From Occultella gossypii (lineage in GTDB: Bacteria; Actinomycetota; Actinomycetes; Actinomycetales; Beutenbergiaceae), in assembly GCF_019947135.1 (NCBI RefSeq), contig NZ_JAGSHT010000012.1:281941-345940 (forward strand): a stretch of 64,000 nt of DNA, written 5' to 3'. Shown here in pieces: positions 49,016-57,898 of this stretch. Both the position numbers and the translations under genes were made by a program. How positions within the stretch are numbered: position 1 is the first letter of the stretch; each line of letters starts with the position of its first letter. The notes beneath the pieces are model-generated. The model saw only the letters and a program-made list of their open reading frames with translations. It had not been told where the DNA came from and did no database searches.

Positions 49016-51070
49016 TCATGGCGCAGGTGCGCCGGTGGCCACAGTGCCTGCGTCGTCCGTCTCACCATCGTCGGTGCCGCCGGCGGTGACGGTGAACAGC
49101 TCCTGCCCGGACGTGACCTGGTCGCCCGGGGCCACGGCGATGGCGCTGATGGTGCCGTCGTGCGGTGCGGTCAGCGTCACCTCCATCTTCATGGCCTCGA
49201 GCACGCCGAGGTGCGCCCCCTTGGTGACGGCCTGTCCCGGCCGGACGACGACGTCCAGGACGAGGCCGGGCATCGGTGCGCGGACGAGGTCCTCGGTGGG
49301 TGCGGCGTGTTCCGAGGCCAGGTTGCCGGCGGGCAGGATCGTGTAGTTCTGGCCGTGCAAACAGACGACGGCGGCCCCTTGGTCGAGCTCGTACGTCACC
49401 TCGTGAACGACGCCGTCGATCTCCAGCCGAGCGCGGCCGGGCGGGGCGAGCATCGGGCGCACGGTCACGACCCGATCACCGCGACCTCCGAGGTGCTCTC
49501 GCGGGCCGGGCCACCCGGCGTCTCGAGGGTGGTCGTCCTCCACACGCACCTCGTGCTGGCGTACGTCGACCCGGACGACGTGCCGACCGCCGCCCACGGC
49601 GAAGGTGCGGACGACTGGGGCTGCCGGTCCGCCGTCGCGCCAGCCGTCCCGCACCCGGAACGGGTGCGGAGGAGCCCCGCCGTCGGCCAGCAGCCACCCC
49701 GCCACGGCGAGCGCGAGGTCGGGCGACTCCGGCGGGAACGGTGCGTCGGTGCGGTCCAGCCACGCCGTGTCGATCTCGGCTGCGGTGAACTCGGGGCCGG
49801 CCACGAGGCGGCGCAGGAAGCCGAGGTTCGTGGTCAGTCCGATGACGGCGGAGTCGTCGATCGCCTCGACGAGCCGGTGACGGGCGACCTCCCGTGTCGC
49901 TGCGTGAGTGATGATCTTGGCGAGCATCGGGTCGTACCAGGTGCCGACCTGCTGACCGCTGGCCAGTGCTTCGTCGACCCGGGCTCGGGCGGACCAGCGC
50001 ACCGTCCGGGCGAGCCCGGCCTGCGGGAGGAACTGGGCGTCCGGGTCCTCGGCGTAGACGCGGGCCTCGATCGCGTGCCCGGTGACCGTGACCTCCTCCT
50101 GGGTGAACGTGAGCGCCTCGCCCTGGGCGATGCGGAGCTGCTCGGCGACCAGATCGATGCCGGTGACGAGCTCGGTCACCGGGTGTTCGACCTGGAGCCG
50201 GGTGTTCATCTCGAGGAAGTACGCCTCCTCGCCCTGCACCAGGAACTCCACGGTGCCCGCGTTCACGTACCCGACCGCGGTCGCGAGCCGGATCGCGGCG
50301 CTGGTCACGCTCTCCCGCACGGCGGCGCTGATGGTCGGCGCCGGAGCCTCCTCGACGACCTTCTGGTGACGCCGTTGCACCGAGCAGTCCCGGTCGAACA
50401 GGTGCAGCACGTTGCCGTGCGAGTCCGCGAGCACCTGGACCTCGATGTGGCGGCCATGCTCGACGTAGCGCTCGATGAGCATCGTGTCGTCGCCGAAGGC
50501 CGCCTTGGCCTCGCGGCGAGCGGCGGCGAGGGCCGCGGGCAGCGCGGAGTCGTCACGGACGATCCGCATGCCCTTGCCGCCCCCACCCGAGACCGCCTTG
50601 ACCAGCAGCGGGAAGCCGATCTCGGCGCGTGCGGCGGTCATGAGCGCTTCGTCGTCGTCGCCTTCGACCGCGGGCAGCATCGGCACGCCGGCAGCCGCAG
50701 CGATCCGGCGCGCCTCGTCCTTGCGACCCATGCGGTCGATCACCTCGGGCGAGGGGCCCACGAACACCAGGCCCGCGTCGCGGCAGGCAGCCGCGAACTC
50801 CGCGCGTTCGGAGAGGAATCCGTAGCCGGGGTGCACCGCGTCCGCGCCGGACCGGGCGGCGGCGTCGATCAGCGCGGGGATCGACAGGTAGGACTCGGCT
50901 GCAGGGGCTGGGCCCAGCCGGACGGCGGTGTCGGCGACCTGCACGTGCGGGGCGTCTCGGTCGGCATCGGAGTAGACGGCGACAGTCCGAAGACCGGCGG
51001 CGTGGGCGGCGCGCAGCACCCGTACCGCGATCTCGCCACGGTTGGCGACCAGGAGCGTTCCGAAGGTCAT
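49016..51070 (-). CDS. accA1: Biotin carboxylase/BCCP alpha subunit of acyl-CoA carboxylase (MCC-like)
   Basis: 684 residues. Biotin carboxylase domain: LLVANRGEIAVRVLRAAHAAGLRTVAVYSDADRDAPHV, GYGFLSERAEFA, the ATP-grasp glycine loop SGGGGKGM, HIEVQVLADSHG, CSVQRRHQK and FLEMNTRLQVEHPVTE. A middle domain follows, and the biotinyl domain at the C terminus has EAMKMEV with Lys near residue 628. It carboxylates the biotin for the AccD1 partner encoded 7 bp upstream; in mycobacteria AccA1-AccD1 is 3-methylcrotonyl-CoA carboxylase, so leucine catabolism is likely. ATG 51070 follows TGAGGCG. Confidence 0.93.
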   Translation of the reverse strand: MTFGTLLVANRGEIAVRVLRAAHAAGLRTVAVYSDADRDAPHVQVADTAVRLGPAPAAESYLSIPALIDAAARSGADAVHPGYGFLSERAEFAAACRDAGLVFVGPSPEVIDRMGRKDEARRIAAAAGVPMLPAVEGDDDEALMTAARAEIGFPLLVKAVSGGGGKGMRIVRDDSALPAALAAARREAKAAFGDDTMLIERYVEHGRHIEVQVLADSHGNVLHLFDRDCSVQRRHQKVVEEAPAPTISAAVRESVTSAAIRLATAVGYVNAGTVEFLVQGEEAYFLEMNTRLQVEHPVTELVTGIDLVAEQLRIAQGEALTFTQEEVTVTGHAIEARVYAEDPDAQFLPQAGLARTVRWSARARVDEALASGQQVGTWYDPMLAKIITHAATREVARHRLVEAIDDSAVIGLTTNLGFLRRLVAGPEFTAAEIDTAWLDRTDAPFPPESPDLALAVAGWLLADGGAPPHPFRVRDGWRDGGPAAPVVRTFAVGGGRHVVRVDVRQHEVRVEDDHPRDAGWPGPREHLGGRGDRVVTVRPMLAPPGRARLEIDGVVHEVTYELDQGAAVVCLHGQNYTILPAGNLASEHAAPTEDLVRAPMPGLVLDVVVRPGQAVTKGAHLGVLEAMKMEVTLTAPHDGTISAIAVAPGDQVTSGQELFTVTAGGTDDGETDDAGTVATGAPAP

Positions 51071-51077
51071 GTGCGCC

Positions 51078-52649
51078 TCACATGCGGAAGATGCCGTAGC
51101 CGGGCTCGGGGATCGGAGCGTTCGCGGCCGCGGCCAGCCCCATCCCGAGGACCCGACGGGTGTCGAGTGGATCGATGATGCCGTCGTCCCATAGGCGCGC
51201 CGTCGAGTAGTAGGGCGAGCCCTGTCGCTCGTACTGCTCGTGGATCCCGGCGACGAACTCCGCCTCCTGCTCGGCGGGCCACTCGCCGCCGCGAGCCTCG
51301 ATGCCATCACGGCGGACTGTGGCCAGGACTGCCCCGGCCTGCTCGCCGCCCATCACCGAGATGCGGGCGTTCGGCCACGTCCACAGGAAGCGCGGGTCGA
51401 AGGCACGCCCGGCCATGCCGTAGTTGCCGGCGCCGAAGGAGCCCCCGATCACCACGGTGAACTTCGGCACCACGGAGCAGGCGACGGCGGTGACCAGCTT
51501 CGCGCCGTCCTTGGCGATGCCGCCGCGCTCGTACTCTCGTCCGACCATGAACCCGCTGATGTTCTGGAGGAACACGAGAGGGACGCCGCGCTGGTTGCAC
51601 AGTTCGATGAAGTGCGCGCCCTTCAGCGCCGACTCGCTGAACAGGATCCCGTTGTTGGCCACGATGCCGACCGGGAATCCCCACACATGCGCGAAGCCGC
51701 AGACCAGACTCTCCCCGTAGAGCTCCTTGAACTCGGCGAACCGGGAGCCGTCGACGATCCGGGTGATGACTTCGCGGACGTCGTAGGAGATGCGGGGATC
51801 GGTCGGCACGAGGTCGAGTAGCGCTCCCGGGTCCTTCACCGGTTCCTCGACCGCGATCTGCCGGATCGACGGGTCCATCGGGCGCTGGAACGTTGTGACG
51901 ATCCGCCGCAGGATGGCGACGGCGTCCTCGTCGTCGTCGGCGAGGTGGTCCACGACGCCGGAGACCCGCGCGTGCACGTCGCCGCCGCCGAGCTCCTCAG
52001 CGGTCACGACCTCGCCGGTCGCGGCCTTCACGAGCGGAGGGCCGGCCAGGAAGATCGTGCCCTGGTTCCGCACGATCACCGACTCATCCGACATCGCGGG
52101 CACGTAGGCCCCGCCTGCGGTGCACGAGCCCATCACGGCGGCGATCTGGGGGATGCCCTGGGAGGAGAGGTTGGCCTGATTGAAGAAGATCCGGCCGAAG
52201 TGGTCTCGGTCCGGGAAGACCTCGTCCTGGAGGGGCAGGTAGGCGCCGCCCGAGTCGACGAGGTAGATGCACGGCAGTCGGTTCGCCGCTGCGATCTCCT
52301 GGGCGCGCAAGTGCTTCTTGACGGTCACCGGGTAGTAGGTGCCGCCCTTGACGGTCGCGTCGTTCGCCACGATGACGCAGGTCCGCCCGGACACCTGGCC
52401 GAGGCCGGTGACGATCCCGGCGGCGGGGACGCCGCCGTCGTACAGGTCGTAGGCGGCGAGGGGGGATAGCTCGAGGAACGGGGAACCTGGGTCGAGCAGT
52501 CGATCGATCCGGTCGCGGACCAGGAGTTTGCCCCGCGCGAGATGCCGCTCGCGGGAGGACACGCTGCCGCCCATCCGGACCGTCGCCAGGCGGTCGCGCA
52601 GTTCGGCGGTGAGCGACGAGAGCGTCGGGACGGAACCGGTCCTCACCAT
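51078..52649 (-). CDS. accD1: Carboxyltransferase beta subunit of acyl-CoA carboxylase (MCC-like)
   Basis: 523 residues with the two-lobed carboxyltransferase: [62 protein letters not shown] (methylcrotonyl-specific loop), [15 protein letters not shown] and, in the second lobe, [38 protein letters not shown]. The D-R-D-H-F and Q-A-N segments are characteristic of methylcrotonyl-CoA carboxylases. First gene of a five-gene operon; ATG 52649 follows GAGGAG. Its promoter region holds a duplicated TetR operator. Unlike the mycobacterial operon there is no acyl-CoA dehydrogenase gene. Confidence 0.93.
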   Translation of the reverse strand: MVRTGSVPTLSSLTAELRDRLATVRMGGSVSSRERHLARGKLLVRDRIDRLLDPGSPFLELSPLAAYDLYDGGVPAAGIVTGLGQVSGRTCVIVANDATVKGGTYYPVTVKKHLRAQEIAAANRLPCIYLVDSGGAYLPLQDEVFPDRDHFGRIFFNQANLSSQGIPQIAAVMGSCTAGGAYVPAMSDESVIVRNQGTIFLAGPPLVKAATGEVVTAEELGGGDVHARVSGVVDHLADDDEDAVAILRRIVTTFQRPMDPSIRQIAVEEPVKDPGALLDLVPTDPRISYDVREVITRIVDGSRFAEFKELYGESLVCGFAHVWGFPVGIVANNGILFSESALKGAHFIELCNQRGVPLVFLQNISGFMVGREYERGGIAKDGAKLVTAVACSVVPKFTVVIGGSFGAGNYGMAGRAFDPRFLWTWPNARISVMGGEQAGAVLATVRRDGIEARGGEWPAEQEAEFVAGIHEQYERQGSPYYSTARLWDDGIIDPLDTRRVLGMGLAAAANAPIPEPGYGIFRM

Positions 52650-52667
52650 GACTCCGCTCCTCCTCGA

Positions 52668-52705
52668 GTTAGCAGTCGATAACGACGACGTTAGCAGATG
52701 CTAAC
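52668..52705. promoter_or_regulatory. Duplicated TetR operator with promoter
   Basis: Two 16-bp sites begin exactly 22 bp apart: GTTAGCAGTCGATAAC (52668-52683) and GTTAGCAGATGCTAAC (52690-52705); the second is a perfect 7-bp-armed palindrome with a 2-bp centre, the first has 4-bp ends matched. They lie between the divergent accD1 and tetR genes. For tetR, TTAGCA (52691-52696) and TACACT (52715-52720) form a -35/-10 pair with 18 bp between, so the palindrome covers the -35. Confidence 0.8.
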
Positions 52706-52727
52706 TACACCGTCTACACTCCCTGAC

Positions 52728-53450
52728 ATGAGCGCATCCGCGACGCCTGGCTCCGGCGGAGCGACGCCTGGCTCCGGCGGAGCGAGGGCTGGGTCCAGGG
52801 CGAGGGCTGGGTCCAGCAGAGTGGCCGGTGCGACGCCCGGTGCGGCGGCGGGCGGATCGGCCGGGAGCACGTCCGGCGGAGTGGCGGGCGGGTCCAGGCG
52901 CGACGAGATCCTTGCCGCCGCCGCCGACCTCTTTGCCCGCCACGGCTATCGCGGCGTCTCGATCTACGACATCGGCGCCGCCGTCGGGATCTCGGGGCCG
53001 GCCCTGTACCGGCACTTCCGGAGCAAGGATGCGCTCCTGGCCGAGATGCTGGTCTCGATCAGCGCTACGTTGCTCTCCGAGGGGCGCCGTCGCTCGGCGG
53101 CGGCCGCTGATGCGCCCAGCGGGCTGGCGGCGCTGGTCGACTGGCACGTCGAGTTCGCCCTCGACCACCTCCCGCTGATCACGATCCAGTTCCGGGACCT
53201 GGACAGTTTGGCCGAGGCGGACCGAGAAGAGGTCCGCAGGCTACAGCGGGAGTACGTGGAGACCTGGGTCCGGTTGATCCGCGAGATCCATCCCGAGGTG
53301 GGCGAACCGGCCGCGCGGGCCGCCGCACATGCTGTGTTCGGACTGATCAACTCCACACCGCACAGCGCACGACTCGCGCGGGCCGACATGGAGGTGCTCC
53401 TGCGAACGATGGCGCTTGCGGCACTGGGCAGCGTGGCAGCGACCGTCTGA
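52728..53450 (+). CDS. TetR-family repressor of acyl-CoA carboxylase operon
   Basis: 240 residues. The first about 55 residues are a disordered Ala/Gly/Ser/Pro tail with 21-bp repeats in DNA (52741-52821). The HTH follows: RRDEILAAAADLFARHGYRGVSIYDIGAAVGISGPALYRHFRSKDALLAEMLVSI, and then a ligand domain (VDWHVEFALDHLPLITIQFRDLDSL). Comparable TetR proteins regulate acyl-CoA metabolism and sense acyl-CoA. ATG 52728 has TACACT 7 nt upstream, hence leaderless; an ATG at 52698 lies inside the operator and is unlikely. The gene's last 63 bp are duplicated just downstream. Confidence 0.88.
   Translation: MSASATPGSGGATPGSGGARAGSRARAGSSRVAGATPGAAAGGSAGSTSGGVAGGSRRDEILAAAADLFARHGYRGVSIYDIGAAVGISGPALYRHFRSKDALLAEMLVSISATLLSEGRRRSAAAADAPSGLAALVDWHVEFALDHLPLITIQFRDLDSLAEADREEVRRLQREYVETWVRLIREIHPEVGEPAARAAAHAVFGLINSTPHSARLARADMEVLLRTMALAALGSVAATV
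52741..52821 (+). repeat. 21-bp tandem repeats in the tetR 5' region
   Basis: Two identical 21-bp units beginning CGACGCCTGGCTCCGGCGGA (52741-52761 and 52762-52782) are followed by two diverged copies beginning CGAGGGCTGGGTCCAG (52783-52800 and 52801-52821). They encode ATPGSGG and RAGS units in the disordered N-terminal tail of the TetR protein. The exact copy suggests recent expansion. Confidence 0.75.
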
Positions 53451-53513
53451 AGCTGGAGGTGCTGCTGCGGGCGATGGCGCCTGCGGGAGAGGGGAGTGGC
53501 AGCGACCGGCTGA
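53388..53513 (+). repeat. Imperfect tandem duplication of tetR 3' end
   Basis: The last 63 bp of tetR (53388-53450, ending in its TGA) recur at 53453-53513 with about ten mismatches and a 2-bp gap, including GGAGGTGCTSCTGCG, GCGATGGCGCYTGCGG and GTGGCAGCGACCGKCTGA and again a TGA. The second copy has no open reading frame of its own; it is a remnant or partial duplicate of this or a paralogous gene. The sequence from 53514 to 53572 shows nothing recognisable. Confidence 0.7.
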
Positions 53514-53572
53514 CGTGGTGCCGTCTGCCCGGGGTCCTCATGCGAGAGCCGTGCGCTCGGTCCCGGTGCCGA

Positions 53573-53635
53573 GTGCTTTCGGTCTCGTGCCGGGAACGTG
53601 CTTTCGGTCTCGTGCCGGGAACGTGCTTTCGGTTT
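53573..53635. repeat. 25-bp tandem repeat
   Basis: Two exact 25-bp units beginning GTGCTTTCGGTCTCGTGCC (53573-53597 and 53598-53622) and a partial third copy with changes (53623-53635) lie 73 bp before the 3' end of the HNH gene. No coding role. The unit has no clear palindrome. It may mark slipped-strand expansion or residue of a repeated element; 13E12-type HNH genes are often repeated in actinobacterial genomes. Confidence 0.7.
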
Positions 53636-53707
53636 CATGGCGGGGCGGTTGACGCTCTCGAGTCGTGGGACAGCCCGGGTTGGCACGCCGGGTGGCGTGC
53701 GTGCTGG

Positions 53708-55534
53708 TTATGGTCCGGGGCCGTGGATCTGGTCGCCGTCTTTGGTGAAGAATTGCCATTCTCCGCCGTTCCAGATCATGGTGATTTGGTGGGTGTCGAC
53801 GTAGCGGTGGTGGTAGAAGCATAGGAGGGCGCCGTTGTGCAGGTCGGTGTCGCCGCCGTCGGCCCAGTGGACGACGGAGTGGTGGCCTTCGCACAGTGGG
53901 GGTGGGGCGGCGCAGCCGGGGTAGGTGCAGTGCCGGTCTCTGGCGATCATGGCTCGGCGTCGGGCGTTGGTGAAGCGGCGGTGGGCGCGTCCGACGTTGA
54001 TGATTTCGGAGTCGGGGCCGAAGATGACGCGGTAGATCTCGCCGCCGCAGGCGATCCGGCGTAGTACTGAGGGTGGGACGGGGCCGGTGCCGTCGGCCCA
54101 GGTCGCTGGGGGTTGGGACAAGATCGCGGCCCAGTCCACGCCCTCGAGGGCCTTGAGGGTGGTCAGCCCACTCGTGCCGGGCCGTAGCGGTGGCAGGTCC
54201 CGGCCGAACACCGGCCGCGCGTCACAGGGGTCGGCCGGGTCGGTGTCGGGGTCCAGGCGGGCCCAGTCGGGGATGTCCACCCCGACGGCCCCGGTGGGGT
54301 CGGCGCCGGGGTGCTCGGCCTCGGTGGCATCGGTGGTGTCCCAGCCGTGGTGGGCGCTGGTGGCGAGGATGTGTTCGAATTCGGGGGCGCTGATCAGCAC
54401 GCCGATGTGTGGCCTTACGGATTGGCCGGTGCCGGCGAGGCCTTGGTTCAGGATGAGTTGTGCGGCGTCGGCGAGGGCTTGGGCGCGGCGTTGGCTGGCG
54501 GTTCGGGTATCACCGGCAGCCGGGACCGGGGTGAGGGCGGCGAGGGTTTCCTTGACCAGGTGGCCGTGCTCTTCGGTGAGGAACCCGGACAGGTGGAACC
54601 CGCCGGTCGTGGCGGCGAGGTCGAAGAACTCCCGCTCGCACGCTTCCCGGTAGCCGCGCTCGTCGGACTCGGCGTCCGAGAGCGCGGCGAAGTACTTGCA
54701 CACCACCCGCAGGTCCTCGAACGACCCCGCACTCGCGAGCTTCAGGATCACCGACTCCGCGGTCGCATCATCATCAAACGCACTCTCGCCCGCGGCCCCG
54801 CCCGCCTCGCCATCGGCCGCGACCGCCTCCGCAGCCCCGCCCGACTCGCCATCGGCCGCCTCCGCGGCCGCGCCCGCCTCCGTGGATTTTGCGGCCTCCG
54901 GCCCTTCGCCAGCACCGATCTCCGGCCCTTCGCCGGTCTGCGGTGCGTCGCCGGCCTGGGTCGCCTCCGTTTGGGTCGTGGTGTCGCGGATGCCGCGTGC
55001 GGGGAGGCGTAGTGCGGCCCGGCGGGCTGGGCTCGAGGCCGCGAGGGTCGCGATCAAGCCGGCCTGTTCGATGCCGAGGTCGCCGGTTCGTAGCGCTGCG
55101 CGGACCTCGGGCAGGTCGTTGCTGAGCCGGTCCGCCAGGCGGACCTCACGGGCGGCGCGGGCGAAGGACATCTTGTGCGTGCGCGCGACGTGCTGGGGGT
55201 AGGTGCGGACCTTCCCGGACAGATCCCACATGCCCTCGGCGCGCTCGGCCGCGAGCCAGTCCAGACGCCGTCCGGTCAGGATCTCGATATCGCGGTGGGC
55301 CCGCACACTCGCCTCACCCAGGGCCCGCCCGGTGTGGTCGTGCTGCTCCTCGAACGGGTCCGCGTCGGCGAGCGCCGCGGACACGGCATCGAGCACGAAG
55401 AGCCGGTCATCCAGGGACCCGCCCAGCAGTGCGCCCAAGCTCGCCTCGCGCCGCGGGTCGGCGGTGAGGTCGACCGACCGGGCGCCCTCCTGGGGTGCGC
55501 CGTCGCCGGGCGTGTGACCCGTGGTCCAGTCCAT
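53708..55534 (-). CDS. HNH endonuclease of the DUF222 / 13E12 repeat family
   Basis: 608 residues. The N-terminal two thirds is DUF222 (LAAERAEGMWDLSGKVRTYPQHVARTHKMSFARAAREVRLADRLSNDLPEVRAALRTGDLGIEQAGLIA), interrupted near residues 180-250 by an acidic Ala/Glu/Gly low-complexity insert. The C-terminal HNH domain has RDRHCTYPGCAAPPPLCEGHHSVVHWADGGDTDLHNGALLCFYHHRYVD, with two zinc Cys, the His-His pair and the Asn/His of the metal site intact. These proteins are probable nucleases, abundant in multiple copies in actinobacteria; natural role is unclear. ATG 55534 follows GGGAGGTGAGGAAC. Confidence 0.88.
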   Translation of the reverse strand: MDWTTGHTPGDGAPQEGARSVDLTADPRREASLGALLGGSLDDRLFVLDAVSAALADADPFEEQHDHTGRALGEASVRAHRDIEILTGRRLDWLAAERAEGMWDLSGKVRTYPQHVARTHKMSFARAAREVRLADRLSNDLPEVRAALRTGDLGIEQAGLIATLAASSPARRAALRLPARGIRDTTTQTEATQAGDAPQTGEGPEIGAGEGPEAAKSTEAGAAAEAADGESGGAAEAVAADGEAGGAAGESAFDDDATAESVILKLASAGSFEDLRVVCKYFAALSDAESDERGYREACEREFFDLAATTGGFHLSGFLTEEHGHLVKETLAALTPVPAAGDTRTASQRRAQALADAAQLILNQGLAGTGQSVRPHIGVLISAPEFEHILATSAHHGWDTTDATEAEHPGADPTGAVGVDIPDWARLDPDTDPADPCDARPVFGRDLPPLRPGTSGLTTLKALEGVDWAAILSQPPATWADGTGPVPPSVLRRIACGGEIYRVIFGPDSEIINVGRAHRRFTNARRRAMIARDRHCTYPGCAAPPPLCEGHHSVVHWADGGDTDLHNGALLCFYHHRYVDTHQITMIWNGGEWQFFTKDGDQIHGPGP

Positions 55535-55834
55535 GTTCCTCACCTCCCGTCCTCGAACGTGTGTGCTAGTGAGGTCCACGCTACGCGGATCCAACGACCA
55601 TGCAAGGGGCTGTCAACCCACTGTGGACAACGAGGAATCAAGCCACCGATCAGCGCCCACAGCCGACCGAATCGCCCCTCAGATGCCACACCATCCACAG
55701 GACGCGCCACAGCATCCGGGAAGTGTCACCGGCGTCGTGTACCCGCGGTTGATCGATCTGCAACCGAGCAGCAATCGCCTGCTTCTACGTTCCTCCGAAT
55801 GCCGCCGACGGGGTGGCCGGAGGAGGAGTTCACG

Positions 55835-56227
55835 ATGGGACAGCCATCGATGACCGCGGGGACACGGGTTCGAGGACTGCGCGTCACGCGCATCTGCCTG
55901 GCGATGTTGGTGGAGGGCATGAGTTCGTCCAGCATCAACGTCCAGGTCGGCGCGCTCGACGAAGCATTCCACCCGAGCGGGCCGGAACTGGGACTGGTCG
56001 CGGCGGCATTCCTCGTCGCCTACGCCGGGCTGCTGCCCGACGCCGGTCGGCTCGTCGACGTGCGGGGCCGTGGCCCGATCTTCATAGCGGGAGTGACCGC
56101 GTTCGCGCTGGGGTCCCTGGTGTGTGCGGGAGCCGGCACGATCTGGCCAGGACGAGGCGTGCCGGAGGGCCCCCGAGCTCCAATTCCTCGTCCCCGCGCC
56201 TGGCGGTCAACCGCCCGAGCACCCTGA
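55835..56227 (+). pseudogene. Truncated MFS (DHA-type) transporter remnant
   Basis: A 130-codon frame whose first 105 codons read as the first three helices of a DHA2/DHA1-type major facilitator: INVQVGALDEAFHPSGPELGLVAAAFLVAYAGLLPDAGRLVDVRGRGPIFIAGVTAFALGSLVCAGAGTIW. The usual motif A between helices 2 and 3 (GxLaDrxGrrxxl) is degraded to GRLVDVRGRGPIFI. After residue 105 homology stops and the frame runs into Arg/Pro-rich residues. A complete MFS has about 400-500 residues; the rest is missing. A good ribosome site (GGAGGAG) precedes ATG 55835. The 300 bp before it (55535-55834) holds nothing I recognise. Confidence 0.72.
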
Positions 56228-56299
56228 GGGTGAGCATCGAGTCAGACTACGGCTGACGTCCGCCCATGGCCACGACGAGATCGCGACCGGCGCTGCCCG

Positions 56300-57898
56300 T
56301 CAGTGCTCGTGCCCGCCCGATCCGCCGCCGGATGACATCCCGGCGGGCGGCTGTGCCACCTCACCCGGCGCCAGCACCACGAACTGCCCCATCAGGCCCT
56401 CGTCCTCGTGCCGGAGCAGGTGGCAGTGGAACATGTACGGCATCGCAGGATCGGTGTACTCCTCGAACCGCATCACCAGCCGGTACGTCCGCTGCGGCTC
56501 GGTGTAGATGGTGTCCTTGCGCCCGGCCAGCTCCGGCGGCGGGGCGTCGCCGTCGATGTCCACGATCTCGAACTGCACGTCGTGCACGTGGAAGTTGTGC
56601 GGCGACAGGTCCTGGTTGCGGACCTCCCAGATCTCCGTGGTGTCCACATACACGGACTCGTCGATCCGCCCCAGGTCCATCCGCTGCCCGTTGATCTCCC
56701 GGTCCTGCAGCTGGAAGGTTCGGGTCGTGGTCGCAGTCTCGGCATCCAGTCCGAACTCCGTGAATGCCGCCGCGGGTTCCGCGGACGGGGTGAGCGAATC
56801 GGCCGCCCGGAGCCGCAGCACGTCGAACTCGTCGTTCCCGCCTACGGCGAACGGCACCACCACGCGCCCGAGTTCCGGTTTGAAGGAGTGCAGCATCGTC
56901 TCCGTGCCCGGCTCCATCCGGACCAGGATCTCGGCGCGCTCGGCGGGCGAGAGGCGGATCCGGTCCAGCTCCACGGGCGCCCGCAGCAGCCCGCCGTCGG
57001 TGGCTACGAGCGTGAACGACCGGTCGTCGAAGCCGAACGAGTATGTCCGTGCCGTCGATCCGTTCAGGATCCGCAGCCGGACGATCTCGGTGGTGACGTC
57101 CAGGACCGCCCCGATCGTCCCGTTCACCATGATCGTCGACCCGAGCAGCCCCACCTCGTTGCCGCCGTCATCGATCGTGAGTTCGCCGTCGTCGAAGCTC
57201 TTGTCCTGGACGATCACCGGGATGTCGTCCACCCCGTACGCGCTCGGCAGCCCTGCCGCTTCGGTCTCGCCGTCGTCGAGCAGGAACAAGCCGGCCAGGC
57301 CCTTGTAGACGTGCTGCTCGGTGCGGCCGTGCGGGTGCGGGTGGTACCAGAGCGTGGCGCCCGGCTGGTTGATCGTCCACTCCGCCCGCCAGGTCTGGCC
57401 GGGCTCGACGCTCTGGTGCGGCCCGCCGTCCATCGTGGCCGGCAGGTGCATGCCGTGCCAGTGCACGCTCGTGGCCTCCGGCAGGGAGTTCGTGACCTCG
57501 ACGGCGACCTGCTCGCCGCGCTCGGCCCGCAGCGTGGGGCCGAGGAAGTCCCCGTTGAAGCCCCACGTGGCGGTGGTCGCGTCGTCGAGGAACTGTGAGC
57601 TCCCCTCCCGCGCGTCCAGCGTGAAGACGCGGGTGCCGTCCGCGGCCACGGTGGACGCGGCCAGCGGCGGGATGGTCAGTGGCCGGTCGAACGACGAAGG
57701 CTCGGTGACGGGGCTGACGCTCGCCCCGCAGGCGGCCAGGCTGCCGGCTGTGACGACCGCCGGTGCCCCGGCGGCAAGGAGCAACAGGGTCCGACGGCGC
57801 AGGCTCCGTCGGGCGGGTGTGGTCGCCCCGGTCGGCGCGGCGGTTTCTGCCGCCCGACGGCGCAACGTCGCTCGGTCCGGTGTGGTCGCCCCGGTCAT
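56300..57898 (-). CDS. Multicopper oxidase (CotA/CueO-like)
   Basis: 532 residues, three cupredoxin domains. Copper motifs in order: HWHG, WYHPHPHG (HxH), then near the C terminus HNFHVHDVQF (H-x-x-H-x-H) and FHCHLLRHEDEGLM (HCH with His and axial Met), so all T1 and T2/T3 ligands are present. N terminus: basic region with RRSLRRRTLLLLAAGAPAVVTAGSLAACG, a twin-arginine-like motif and a lipobox Cys, so it is exported, probably through Tat, and anchored. Its N-terminal 21-residue segment is duplicated (see repeat). ATG 57898 overlaps the stop of the upstream membrane protein (ATGA). Oxidises Cu(I), phenols or metals; substrate open. Confidence 0.92.
   Translation of the reverse strand: MTGATTPDRATLRRRAAETAAPTGATTPARRSLRRRTLLLLAAGAPAVVTAGSLAACGASVSPVTEPSSFDRPLTIPPLAASTVAADGTRVFTLDAREGSSQFLDDATTATWGFNGDFLGPTLRAERGEQVAVEVTNSLPEATSVHWHGMHLPATMDGGPHQSVEPGQTWRAEWTINQPGATLWYHPHPHGRTEQHVYKGLAGLFLLDDGETEAAGLPSAYGVDDIPVIVQDKSFDDGELTIDDGGNEVGLLGSTIMVNGTIGAVLDVTTEIVRLRILNGSTARTYSFGFDDRSFTLVATDGGLLRAPVELDRIRLSPAERAEILVRMEPGTETMLHSFKPELGRVVVPFAVGGNDEFDVLRLRAADSLTPSAEPAAAFTEFGLDAETATTTRTFQLQDREINGQRMDLGRIDESVYVDTTEIWEVRNQDLSPHNFHVHDVQFEIVDIDGDAPPPELAGRKDTIYTEPQRTYRLVMRFEEYTDPAMPYMFHCHLLRHEDEGLMGQFVVLAPGEVAQPPAGMSSGGGSGGHEH
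57816..57896 (-). repeat. 63-bp direct repeat in 5' end of multicopper oxidase gene
   Basis: GGTGTGGTCGCCCCGGTC occurs at 57816-57833 and 57879-57896, exactly 63 bp (21 codons) apart, each followed by similar sequence ending in GTTTCTGC. In protein the copies read TGATTPDRATLRRR and TGATTPARRSLRRR. The upstream copy is at the start codon of the gene, so the gene start itself lies in a duplicated segment. Confidence 0.75.
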
